DNA of 64,000 bases from Viola odorata (Eukaryota; Streptophyta; Magnoliopsida; Malpighiales; Violaceae). The stretch is taken from positions 18,848,078-18,912,077 of the forward strand of contig OY829537.1 in assembly GCA_963691705.1 (NCBI GenBank), read 5' to 3'. A program made the position numbers and the translations under genes. Each line of letters opens with the position of its first letter. Within the stretch, counting starts at the first letter, position 1. Under the pieces are notes generated by a model. It saw only the letters and a list, made by a program, of their open reading frames with translations, was not told the DNA's origin and did no database searches. This document shows positions 21,798-34,347 of the stretch, in pieces.

Positions 21798-22238
21798 ATG
21801 AGTTTTGAGAAGGGAGAGGAGTTGTCAAAAGAAGCTTTTCTGGAGATTGAAAACAAAATGTCAGATAGAAAACGGAGTAGAGGTTGTGAATCAGTACAGG
21901 ATGTTATTGCTATGTACAAGGGGCAGAAGAAAGTTCAAATCGACAAACCTGTAAGCAAGGGTTCGAAGAAGGGTTGTATGAGAGGAAAAGGTGGCCCAGA
22001 AAACTTGAATTGCAGATACAGAGGAGTTAGACAGAGAACTTGGGGGAAGTGGGTCGCTGAAATTCGACAACCTGCGAGCCAGAACAGTGGAACAGCACCA
22101 AGCTCACGCAGGCTTTGGCTCGGTACATTCGCTACATCAATGGAGGCAGCTCTTGCCTACGATGATGCAGCAAGAGCCCACCATCTCAGTTTCTATACGA
22201 TTTCTCAAGAAAAATCTGTATGCTTTTGGTGTCCCTAG
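21798..22238 (+). CDS. AP2/ERF protein of DREB2 type, short and atypical (possible pseudogene)
   Basis: A 146-residue ORF. A basic N-terminus with [13 protein letters not shown] precedes the AP2 domain, [17 protein letters not shown], then [23 protein letters not shown]. The [10 protein letters not shown] phrase before the domain is typical of DREB2 (A-2) factors, which bind DRE/CRT elements under drought and heat. Two oddities stand out. The loop between WVAEIR and RLWLGTF is several residues longer than usual ([14 protein letters not shown]). The domain also ends just after AARA: the usual MYGxxARLN segment is replaced by [13 protein letters not shown] and a stop, and no activation domain follows. 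DNA binding may be impaired. It could be a decayed copy or a gene with a missed 3' exon. Confidence 0.75.
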   Translation: MSFEKGEELSKEAFLEIENKMSDRKRSRGCESVQDVIAMYKGQKKVQIDKPVSKGSKKGCMRGKGGPENLNCRYRGVRQRTWGKWVAEIRQPASQNSGTAPSSRRLWLGTFATSMEAALAYDDAARAHHLSFYTISQEKSVCFWCP

Positions 22239-22920
22239 AGGGCACTATCAGAGTAGTCTTCTTTTTATGGATTTCGACAGATTTTTGATGTAACTCCACC
22301 TAGTATCTTATTTTAATTTTAATGAGTGAATGATTGTTGAATATGATGTTGCTCTTATAAAGCATTAAAAATAGAAGAGCAACAGTCACTTCCATTAGAA
22401 TTTTTTAATTAGCTAGGAATTGAATATATGCATGCAATATGCTAAAAAAATTGTGCAAGGAGCTTTGATCTACTCTTAAAATGTGGCAACTGTGTAACGA
22501 AAAATAACTGTACTCAAATTATACAATACAAAAGTCTAATCAGAAGGGGAAAAGAAAAGTAATTTACATTTAGATACAGTTAGGGTTAATTAACTATATA
22601 TGAATCTAGTGCTTTCTACAAACAAAAGGGGGAAAAGACTGTCAATCTAGTTTTGCTGAGCTTGTCTACCTAAAGAAACTTGGAAGGTGAAGCAGAAAGT
22701 TTCCCCTAGAAATCCTTCTCTTACCCTGTAGCTAAAACTAACCTATTTATCACTACAACCAGCTTGTTCAAATGAAATTCGCTAGCCTCTAAAGTACAAT
22801 CAGATTGTCAAACATCTAGGTCGATATGGAAGAGTATGGACATCACTCACTCCGTTTTCCGTCGAGGACTTCCTCATGCTATGCCCGTCGATTCCTGGTA
22901 TAGTTTCCAATCAGTTTTCT
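22239..22920. other. Convergent intergenic space
   Basis: Holds the 3' flanks of the AP2/ERF gene (plus) and the MATE gene (minus). No other feature recognised. Confidence 0.4.
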
Positions 22921-25900
22921 TCACTCATCTTCCTGGTCGATATTTGCCAACACCATTTCCCATGGTCCAGTTTTCCTGGCCAGCCTGAAAAATACAAACA
23001 GTTAAGGAAACTGGTGCAATGTACAAGACTGTAGTTGTAGAGCTCGAACTGCATGAGGCTAATACAAACTATGCTTCATCACATTATCTTGTATGACTGA
23101 GAACTGGAGGGAGGTCTTCTTGAATACCCTAAACTAGTAAACTGCTGTTTCTTAAAGTTACTTTCTCAACCTCTAAAATACCTCCCGCCCTGAACACCCA
23201 TCATCCACTATGATACACTGACCTCTGTTTTTGTCTTCAATGAAAATAATTTTCATCAATAATAGGGAAAAGTAAACTCTGCAAATGCCACACGTCTTTG
23301 GAAATTATGGCAGCTTGCTCTCCTATTTCCTCTACTAAAATGCGTGTATAAGATTAGAGGGCCAAAGTCTAGTCTTTGAAATAGGCTGTGTCCAGTGTAT
23401 CTCATCACCTACTCAATTCAGATTCAACGGATATGAAAATGGATGCTTCACATAAAAATGAGTGACGCACATAATTTATTGAATGAAATGATGATGGCCC
23501 ATAAAATGATATCAGAGCCAACAATGCCAAAATTACCTCCATATCCCAGCTACAACACGCAAGATCATGAAAAGAAATAACCCTGTCCAGACTCCAGCAA
23601 GACCATATACGGGAGCAGCCACAAGGATGAAGCCAGAAGAAATCACTGCAACTAGCACCTTCACATAACAGTAAGGAAATGAGAAAGGAGATGAGAGATC
23701 ACTAGTTGGATCGATGTTTATTATAACGGGGAGAAGAACCAACCATAGAGAATGCAGCATAGCCAAAGTCTGAAACGCCATAATAGAGCCCATCAAGCAC
23801 AAAGGCAATAGCATTTATCGGCTGAGTACCAGCAACAAACTGAAAGAGTGAACCCGACAATAAGATCAGTTTGTAGGACTGAGTTCTATGCAGACTCTGG
23901 ACTAAAAACGTTTGTTGAAGGCACTTAATCCAAGACAAGAACAAACAGCCTTCAAACACAAACTGTTAACCATATGAAACTCTTGTTTGTAAAGTTTTAT
24001 TAGTACACACACTTTAACCAGAAAACATATGCATTTCAGAGGAACAAAGTGTAAGAGCAATTCTCACCAAAATGCCAGAACAAGCAATTCCCAGAACTTC
24101 TGAATCTGTAGTGAACAAGCTAGAAAATTTTCCGAAACCAATGTATAATATGACTCCCAAAGCAACTCCACTTCCTAAACCAATCTGCACGGAATGCAGT
24201 GATATCATAGAACTGATCAAGCTACAGCTTTTCTCCACTCAAAAACAGTGAAACTCAACTAGTAATGAAGTATTATATACCTGTAGAACTCTATAAATTA
24301 CTCGGCGCGCTTGTTCATAATTTCTTTGGCTGTAATCACCGGCCAAAAGAGCCTGAAAATGACATCAAAACAATAAGGATAGGGTCTTAAGTGAAAAGGC
24401 TTAGCTATTTTGATCATGTTTCTTGGTGTACTGTGTAGTTCAGAGAACCTAAAGAATAACAAAGTTCTTGACTCGAGGGTAATGGATGCAGCTCTAACAA
24501 TTTCCAAATAGCTTTTCTTTTTCCTTTTTGTGAATTTCAGATGACCTAAACCTATGAGTAGTAGTCTTCCCCCTAAGACAAGAAACACAATTAACAGTTG
24601 CCTTCCTATATATGGCAGGGAAAAATTAGAATCATACCTGACCAGCAATGGCTAAAGCATCATTAAGCAAGGATACAGCCAACCAAACTTGCATGCAAAT
24701 TTGATGACCAGCCATAGGTATGGGGCCCTCCCTAGCTGCCATGGATGTCGATGTTGTCATTGTCAGCAGCACTGCTATAGTCCTCCCAATAAGGAGACCA
24801 CCTGCAAATTTAACAAAGAAATGTAGGGAAATTTGGAGAAAAAAGGTTTTATCATTCCACAATTGTGTCACTACAGGTGGCATACAGTTTCCCTCTTCTT
24901 TTCTCTTACAGACTAACTTACATTGACATGCATCTAAAGTCTTCAATATAGATAACATGCATCTAAAGTCTTCAATATAGATAACATGCTTGAATAGATG
25001 ATCCATCATCAAACAAGACCATTTGTGGACAAAAAAAAGTCCCATGCACAGGAAATTAAGGGATTGAAAAATCTAGGATATAGATAAAAATTCACAGCTC
25101 TAGTAGACAGGTCCCTGAAGGGAGTTCATTTGCATGCCCCATGTTTCATGTATTTGGCTAAAAAGTTGAAAATATCATGTCACAACTTAAGACTCAAACA
25201 TGCACAATTGTGTGATACTGCATCTTTGCTGCTAAACCAGATGAAGACACCATCATATGAAAATATGTTGCTAAAGCCAAAACATATTTCTATTTTCTAC
25301 TACTCAATTAAGGTGTGAATTTTAATTTTCATCATAAACCATCAAGTTTTGATACAGGTCTTGATGACATGCATTTACTTCGCTCTGTTCAAATCAGACA
25401 TTAGTGTATCTAGTTTAGGCACATTATCCTGGAAATTGTTTTCCTTAACTATCAACCAATTGTGATAACAGAAGATGACAAAAATAGGAAAGATAGGTAC
25501 CAGAAGTTAGATAACGAGTAACTTTAGACGCATCAACACTCGGAGAGATCAATAGCACTTTGCCATTCAATTCCCACAAGAGGATGAATGCAATCAGATA
25601 TCTGAAGAAGGATAGTCAAATTAAAAGTTACCAAGAGACAGAGCTCAGTCACAGTTTTCAAAGTCCACTAATATCATATGCAAAGGAGATAAATATTACA
25701 GTACTAACATACTCAGAAATCACAGTAGAAACTGCAGCACCACCAACGCCAAAACCAAAACCAAATATTAATAAAGGATCCAGTATTGCATTCAATAAGT
25801 TACCAGCACCTGAAAATCCAGGTAGCACATTTATCACATACATAGCAAACAACAGGATACCAGAATCAATATTTAATACTGAGAAAAGTAGGAAGAATCA

Positions 25901-27325
25901 TCAGAAACATTGAACTCATTCGATATAAGACATAAATTTGAACCCTCTGCTCCACAGAACTCCCTACCAAAATTTTGAAACATACCACTCTACAAAAGAA
26001 ACAGATGGAGAACACAACGATTTCCAGTTTACAGCTGAATGAGAAATAGGAAAAAAGACACTGAAGTACTTGCCAATGGCATATAAAGGTGTCTTCGTAT
26101 CTTTAAATCCACGAAAAGCGCCTTGTGCAGCAAGTGCAATTACGATAGGTGGAGCACCAAAAGCCCTCCAGGCAAGAAAACTCTCACCTGGCGCTCGCAT
26201 TGGCGAATCCTGTAAAATAACAATTTCAGATGTCAAAATCTGATAAAAACTTTAGTTATATCCAGAAAGACAATACTTATAATCCATGCTTTGTAAGCTT
26301 GAGAATGGAAAAAACTTATATGCAAATCCTATTGCTAGAAATAATATAGAATCTCATTCCATTCTTGATCCATGAGCAAACAAAATAAAAAAGACAAAAA
26401 GAATGAAAAGCTAAATATACACGACGTACAACAGGTATACCCATGATATTCATTAAGAAACCCGAACCAAGAAAGAGCACAACTGCTTCCACGATGCCAA
26501 CACTTGAAGCAAGCGCCAATGAAGTGGACACTGATGGCAGTACTTGCTTCCCCTGTCTCTCAACTACACCATCTCAATCACAAAAACAACAACAACTCCC
26601 TCATTAACTGATCAAAATAAATAGAACGCAGAACGAATTAAACATTTACTAGTTATTATTACCTTCATCGGTGCCTTTGGTAATGAATGATTGCTCTTCT
26701 GCTACTAGTGAAGTTGTGATATTAAGCAAAGGCACATTAAATAATTTTGACACTAAATTAAAGACAGAAACCGAAACTCCCACCGCCGCCAGCTCAACCG
26801 ATCCTACAATGAGAACAGAATCATTAAGCTCCGATGAATTTTACTTACATTCTTATTTACGACAGAGAACAAAATGAAATTAAAATGACCTATATGTCCG
26901 ACAAACGCTGTATCCACCAGCGACGCGATAGGATCAGCAGCTAGAGACAGAGCAGCAGGCAATGCAATTGATAAAATCTCCAATCCAAGCTCGTCGAACT
27001 TGAATCCACCACTAAATTCAAACAAATAATCAACACGCGCTATACAAAAAATTGAAATCGTAATTCAGGTCCCGAGAACGCACCTTAGGAAACGGTGAAA
27101 AATACTAAACGAAGACGTAGAGGAAGATGAACTTGGGCTTGACGGTTTTGTATCTTTCTGTGTCTTCGGTGACGGCAAGATTTTGGAGGAGGTGATGGTT
27201 TTTTGAGACGGTGATGGCGGAGTGGTTCTTAATCGAACTGAGCAGCTTGGGAAAGAATAAGTGAGTCTTGATTGGAAAGAATGCAGAGTAAGAAGGTTGT
27301 GGTGTGAGACAGCCATGGCGGGCAT
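22921..27325 (-). CDS. DTX44: MATE-family transporter, DETOXIFICATION 44-like, chloroplast-targeted
   Basis: Thirteen exons on the minus strand: 27325-27084, 27011-26890, 26803-26663, 26563-26430, 26209-26074, 25809-25713, 25601-25501, 24801-24638, 24352-24281, 24184-24068, 23839-23744, 23658-23537 and 22984-22921. All phases agree and the total is 535 residues. Residues 1-80 are Ser/Pro/Thr-rich with few acidic residues, like a plastid transit peptide. The MATE core follows: ELGLEILSIALPAALSLAADP, SLVDTAFVGHIG, then VGVSVSVFNLVSKLFNVPLL, GAFRGFKDTKTPLYAIGAGN, the glycine-rich GFGFGVGGAAVSTVISEY and YGVSDFGYAAFSMV. Twelve membrane helices are expected. Family members export organic cations or acids, and this clade sits in the chloroplast envelope. 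The intron after exon 5 has a GC donor (G|GCAAGT). A second Met, four codons in, could also serve as start. Confidence 0.9.
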
Positions 27326-29317
27326 CTCTGATTTTTGGTGAGGACGTGTTCGTTAGTGTGTGCGCGCAATTTGGAGCCATAAAATTAGTTTTTCTTTTCC
27401 TTTTTCAAGGGATAGATGGCGCGCTCGTTAGGATGTTGTCGGGAATCTTGAATTTGGGCCATTGGGCCCATTTTAAAGGACAAATGTTAGGCGGCCCAAA
27501 TGACTCTGGATCGATGTATTATTGTGAACTTACATTTCTATTTTTTTATAAAAATAAAAAAAAAAGTAAATGCAATTTTAAAAAATGTCACCATGTTGAA
27601 GTTTTATGAATTGGATGTGTGGTGGAATTGTGGTGATCCTAATTTATTTTTAAAAAATACCCTTTAAATACTCTTTGATTGTTAGTGTTTTACAATCAAT
27701 CAACAACTACTAAATTACAACTTCTTGCTTCATAAAATAAAACCAAGAAACTCTTTTAATTGTATTTCGTTTTGGATTTTACCGAAGTTGCATATAAATA
27801 TTACACTCTTTCTTATTTTATCATTACAAGAACTTATAATAAATTTTAAAATACTTATTCTTCATAAGTTTGTAGACCAATCTATAATTATTGAATACTC
27901 TCACACAAACTATTAATTAATTATGTTAGCAAAAACAAGAAAATATATAATTAATTAATCCAATAAATAAATATATACTAGTATAAATCAAGTACAATTC
28001 AGGCTACACATCCATAAAAAAAGGTTGTGCAAATTGAGGGTCTTATGCTAAACAGCGGCCCCTACAAGTTATCTCCGGGTCTCGGCTGCCTCGCACTGTC
28101 ACTGCTCAATAAATTCTATTACGGCTACACGTTTCCAGTAAGGCCAGAGCCAGTAGTATGTATTATGTAATGCCCACCGCCTGCGATCTATTTACGAGAC
28201 GGATTGCATTAATTCCTTAGTGTGAAATTATAATAATAATAACCAATTAATTAATGTCCATGGCACTAAGGTTTTTTGAGACGGAAGCAAAGAGTATTCA
28301 TGCATTGGATGATCTAAAACCACAGGTTAAGAAGACAATATTGTTTTTCATTCTAGTAGGTACTTTGTAATTTATATATCTCCATATTTACACTCCAAAA
28401 TGCTAAAAATAAGGACCCATAAAAAGCAGATATTTTAAGTGGAAGCCAGAGAAGAAGCGTGGAAGTACAGTTACCTGAGAAATGGAAGAACAAAAACAAT
28501 ACTATAAATATCAGAGAAGACACTACCGGTATTAATGTATTATGGGAAAATAGTCAACGACGTAACATCCCCGGTCCTACTTCTATTTCTACATTTCTTC
28601 TCTCTTTTTTCTTTTAATAATTATGGTTTAGTGAAGATTAATTTTATTTCATCCAAATAATGTATCTGGTTTGAATCTTCCAAGTTCTAACTTTTAATTT
28701 CTATCAATAAAACATACTAATCATAATTAATTAAAAAAATAGCACTACAAGATTTTTTTCAAAATAATCACTAACCATCTAAAAATTCATAAATTAAATT
28801 ATTATTTTTATCAGAAAAAAAGAGAGTTAGATAATTAATTTCGCACATTAATGTTGATTTGTCGTGCTCCATGTAGTCCACTAAGGTTGGACCCACCTAT
28901 GTCTGTAATTATTACTAATGTTACTGTATTTGCAATGTTGGATAAACAGTGTATAGCAATATCAATAGTTGCAGAAACTATGTTTAGATTTGAAAATTGA
29001 AGATATTAGTAATAAGCATTTGCTTTGCTTTGTTTTTTCTTCATTATTGAATATTTCTAGACATAATAAATATTTTTTTCTTAAAATGATTTTGTTTTTG
29101 CCATATATACATGGAAGAATACGAATGATCAGACAAACAAATTAATGAATAGATGTAAATCTCACCATTCTGAAGCTGCAATAGATAAGTGCATTATGGT
29201 CCATCATGCTCACCTTCCTCGAATGATTTTAGTCTCGTCTCGAAAGACACGAAGAACACCGAGAACATTGAACATGGAAGACAGGAACATCTAGAAAGAG
29301 AGAGAGAGAGAGAGCAA
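27326..29317. other. Intergenic, start of a large AT-rich gene desert
   Basis: The first 100-150 bp are upstream promoter of the MATE gene. Around 28040-28200 there is a less AT-rich patch without coding signal. A GA microsatellite lies at about 29297-29312. No protein gene recognised. Confidence 0.4.
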
Positions 29318-29426
29318 GAAGAAGCAGTGAAACTCAGGATGGATAGCGCGATACGAGCGAAAGAAGAGAAATGATATCGATCGTGTTCCATATGGCGCTA
29401 TCCCTCCTGAGCTTAACAGATTCTTC
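29318..29426 (-). ncRNA. MIR390: MIR390 precursor hairpin
   Basis: On the minus strand the stem opens GAAGAATCTGTT and the 21-nt mature miR390 follows at 29414-29394, beginning AAGCTCAGGAGG and ending GATAGCGCC, identical to the deeply conserved plant sequence. After a loop of about 45 nt the 3' arm carries the star at 29348-29328, beginning CGCTATCCATCC and ending GAGTTTCA. The arms pair over about 31 nt with few mismatches, and the 2-nt 3' overhang geometry fits. miR390 is loaded into AGO7 and triggers TAS3 tasiRNAs that restrain ARF2/3/4 in leaf polarity and lateral root growth. Open reading frames across it (29189-29374 and 29371-29652) are coincidental. Confidence 0.95.
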
Positions 29427-29554
29427 CATACTTTTAGCAAACAAAGCTCATCAAAAAACCTTCAATGGCTGGCAAACCTTTTTTAAACAAGAACTTATAA
29501 TGGTGGCTTGTAAGTATTTGGAAATGGTGGGGAAAGTTTTATGGAAAGCGGGAG

Positions 29555-29562
29555 TATTTATA
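29555..29562 (-). promoter_or_regulatory. TATA box of the MIR390 transcript
   Basis: TATAAATA on the minus strand (within GCTATAAATACTCC), about 130 bp upstream of the hairpin. Transcription would start near 29525. Confidence 0.6.
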
Positions 29563-29652
29563 GCAACTGAGAAGGGAACGTGGGAGCGGTGCATATGCAG
29601 ACAAATGTCACCTGCTCTCCCTCAAGCCATGATGAAAAAAGCAAAACCTTGA

Positions 29653-32600
29653 CTAAATAGTAACCAGTCTCTAACCCTCTCCTTTAGGAGTACTTTATGG
29701 TATTACTCTAATATGTCATCGGATTAATGAAACGGTTACACATAGAGCTGATCATTAAGTGAGTTGGTTGAAAGGGATGCCCGAGCCAATGATAATGTTT
29801 AAAAATTGATTTGTTACTATCAAAATTTAGTATGTTTTACAAAGAAAAAGAATATCACCCTTACTTATGCAAAAGAACTATACTGCTTTTCAAGATTTTG
29901 TCCGATTTAAATATATTTAGAATAATTGGTACTAAATATATTCGGGATAGTTTTGAAAAAATAAGAATAAAAACCGTTAAGAAATATTGAAGGAAGGTCA
30001 AAGAATACCGTTAGTGCCTCTGCCGATTACGATACGAGAAATTTATAGATTTTCTTCCCCATGTCGTGAAAAGTACCCCCTTCTCCTTTCTTCACTTCAT
30101 GATTACATCTCCTTTTCTACCTTTTTTTTACTTTTATAATCTCCTTTTCTACTTAATCTTTCTATTAATCATTACAATTATACACGGTAATTACAGTGTT
30201 AATCACTTAAATTTCAACAAGTAACACTATGTTAATAACAGTATATGTTGCTCCATCACTCCTTCACGAAAACCTACCCGTCGAAAGAAGGGCCGGAAAA
30301 ATTGTATTTTTAAGTAATAATTTTTAATTTTTTTTAATAAGTGTAGAAAAAACTTGAACTCAAAATCCTACTGATATTTTTATCATTAGCAAAACAATCA
30401 ATAAATTACGTACTCAAAATTATTAGATGACTCAATGTAGAATTATCTTAACTGCAACATTTCTCAAATTAAATCATGACCTTAATTTCTTGTGGTATAA
30501 CCTTTTTTTCACATCATATAGCTAGATTTTGTAATCAATAGTAGTGTATCGTACTACTAAGTAATTTTACCTTCTCTCTCTCTCAACTCTCTTGATCATT
30601 GCCATATCCATTAATGGCAAAAATGTTATCATGATACAATTTTAAGAGATGGGGCCAAAATGTTCACCAACAAAAAATTAAGTTTGTTATTTGTATTATA
30701 TATATTGAAAGTACTCTTTCCTAATTGTTTGGTATGTCGGCCTAAAGTATTTTTTCACAATCATTTCATGGGCATGAGCTTCCTTAATCTTCTTATCCTA
30801 TGACAATTACATCAACCAAACAGGTCCGTCACCGAGATATATACCATTGACAAGCATTCTGGTGACGCATTCCTAATTCCTAATTGATTAGGATTTTCTA
30901 CTGAATTTTTTTTATTATCAAGATTTAGTTATTTACACAATGCACTGTTTGTTCATCTTTATGTTTATCGATCGAAATAATGTCTATAAATTTATATACG
31001 TATCATTTCAGGTCAAAATCATCTTTAAAAAATATCGAATTATACTCATGTTGACTATTTGAGCGTATCGATCATTTTGCGATAAATAACAAATTTAATG
31101 GTCTCTCAGAAAAATACACATTTTGGCTATATATGTAACTAAACTAAATTGTCATGTGATTTCCACTCAGAGGTCGTCCAATACTGACCATTTCTACTGT
31201 TTAATCCTCGTCCTCGGCATTATATACATCTATCCCCTATTGAATATATTGCGAGCAATGCAATGCATTTGTGATCATTATAACTCATGGCCTACACCAT
31301 TCCTCTTTCCATTGCAAAAATAAACACCACACCACAGCCATTGCCATCGCATCCACACATTCTCTTCAATGTCCTTGACATGACAAGGCAAGACACCCCC
31401 TCATGCATATTTATTCACCCATCAATGACTAATGAATTCAATTCTTCATTCAACCCATCAATATAAGAATTCAATTCATCCTTTGATCCACCCATCAATT
31501 CAAAATCTCGATTCTTGGATCGGTTCTATAATAGTAGTATAAAGATTTGAGATGTACAATGCGACAACGTGACAATGTGACAATGACTACAAACGTGCTG
31601 AAAGGATAGACGAAATACTCCGAAAATGAAAGAAAAGTAAAACAAAGAGACATTAATTGCGATTACAAGACATTGGGAAAACGAGGGATCCGACTCTTTT
31701 AATGTTGATTAAAATATGACCTATCATGTTAGGTCAATTTTATTCATTCATTACAAATAGATGGTTGAGATTTAATTGTGTTTTCTTAAATCTTAATAGG
31801 CAGCAGAAATTAAGTTGCTTTCTATTTTTGGACTCCGTTATATATCATATTTGTTAAATTCTAATGATAATTATTAAGTTCCTACCATCTTTGTACTAAA
31901 AATTATATAAATATACGATTATTCTGTTGGAGATAATGTAATATATAAAATATATTCAATATCATTAAAATATCTCAATATTTTCAGAAAACTTTAAAAC
32001 AAAAATTGCGAACCAATGAAAAAAATATCAATTATAGCCAAGTTTGAGTTAAAATAGTTTATATTTTTTTTGTTTATATTCTAGGGCTTATGTTGTGTTA
32101 TGATTATATATAAGTGGCGGTGATGAAAATTCTACTGAAAAGATATATGGCAACATTTTTTTGTCAAAAAATATAATGGAGTTGATTTTTTTTTTGTAAC
32201 TCTGAGATTTAACGTTTTTTTGTCCTTAAAGGGCTATAGTTTTTTCTGAAGGTAAGTAATTTTTCTTTTTATGTATGTGAAAAAAAGAAAGTAATTTAAT
32301 TATTTGGCAATTATTAAATTTTAAATAAATTAAATTAAATTTCAACCATTTATTTGTAATAAATGGATAAAATTGACCTAACATGATAGCTTATATTTTA
32401 ATCAATATTAGAAGAGCCGGATCCGAAAACGAGTACGAATCGAGAGTATGTGTCAAATTAGTAATTGTGGTGAAAATGAAGGGAGGATAATGGGATCGGG
32501 GGGGTCCTATTTATGGGAAAAATCCCAAATTCTGTCGAACTAACCATTGACAGACTGACTCTGTACGGAATTAAACTCTCTACTGACTCCAAGGGATGCC

Positions 32601-34310
32601 TTGGAAATTGTACCTTTTATTATTATATCACTCTCATTTTCTCAATCTCTGCCCCCTACCCCCTCACCCCACTCACCCAACTTGTCCTGCAGGCCAGCCA
32701 CTCTAGCCAATAGTTATATAGTAAAAAAATTGGATAGCAAATTGGTTCGGTTAAGTTGGCTAATTCTAATTCACTAATATTTCTTATAAACAGGGGAATT
32801 CAAATCTATAGTTCTACTTTTTATAAAAAAAGTACAATCTGATTATGAATTTAACATATATTGATTCGTAGACGCAGAAAATTATTTTCAATTAAAAAAA
32901 AAGTCTCCTCATATCATAATCTCCTAAAATAAAAAATCGAGCGTTCCCTATCATTGGCGCTACCCCCGGCCATATATGTACCGAACATTGTTGATCCGGA
33001 AGAAAAAGCTATCAACCTGGTAGATTGGTCCAGTCCGGTTTGATATATTTATTTTGACTTTTCTCTGTGGCGTGAGATTGTAAATAGCCCCATTAATTTC
33101 TCCTGATCTGTCAAGGAAATAATGTCTGAGTCTCTGAGAGCACTGGAATCCATCATGATCGTGCCTTAGGGCTTGATATTAAAGGCGCCTGCTGTCCATG
33201 CTATTCATGGCTATTGATGAGAGCGGGCAGTAAATGGCAGCTGAATTTGCAGGCCTTTTGGGGCACACCTGCTCATCACTCACGGAGCCCTAATGCCTAG
33301 ATAGAGCATTTCCTGGACGCAGTACAGGACTACAGGTCTTATATCAGACTTTTTTCTTTCTTATCTGGGCAGGTGACCGAGCTCGTGTCTTTTCCTACCT
33401 TGGTATAGCTTCAATATTTTATATATATATATATAGACGGGATAAGATTCAAATTTAAAACCCTATTGCTACTCTTACTACTAATAACTAAAAAATTACA
33501 GAAATAACGGCCTGTATAATTAAATATTTCCTTGCCTTTCAAGGGAATAAGTTTTATTGCAAACCCTTTTTTTCTTTTTTTAAATTGAAAATGTAAGAAA
33601 TAATAATCCACTTTAACTCATAAGTTCACAGCGCCATATAGTTTTTTTTTTTTAATACTCACTCGTATAGTTTGATCAAGATTTCTGAATGACCCGACGA
33701 CTTAAAACAGGGACCGGCGAAGCCTATGATAATCAAGAGAGAAGGTGATATCCCTAGACTGTTCTGTAGCTACTTCATGATGAGTGAATTAAAGACTTAC
33801 CCTTTTCACTGTCTTTTTTATTTTTTTTTCGTTTAATTTATTTTGTGTATTGTATAGAATTCCATAATTTGGAAAGAGCTGTTATGACTTGTGACATGAA
33901 ACAAGGCTCTTGTCGGGACCTATATATATATCATTGCTCGTTTCATATTTTTTTTTTTAAACAATCATAACGTGAAAACTATAGCATGGAATTGATTATT
34001 TTACAATCTTTGCATTCTCATGTCCATCAAAACATTTTGCAATCTAATTTCATTGTCTTCAACTCATTGGTAGAAAGTTATATACATTATATTGATGAGT
34101 ATTTACGAGTTATAAATTAACATTTCGATTGTATTTTGTTAATATTTTATTGCTTCAGTAAAAAAAAGACTCTCAATTAATCAAACCTCAATCATGTTTT
34201 TATTCAATTAGTATTAGATATAAACTTTTACTAACTGAAACGTTGAAACTATATATATATATATATATAAATTCTCAATCAAAGAGGATAAAAACAAAGA
34301 CTAATTATTA

Positions 34311-34347
<37 letters not shown>

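Noticed and set aside
28020..28220. Less AT-rich patch upstream of MIR390, considered as an RNA gene
   Set aside because: No tRNA, snRNA or miRNA signature and no convincing hairpin could be found by eye.
29189..29652. Two ORFs over the MIR390 locus
   Set aside because: They run through a GA microsatellite and the miRNA hairpin; the conserved RNA explains the sequence.
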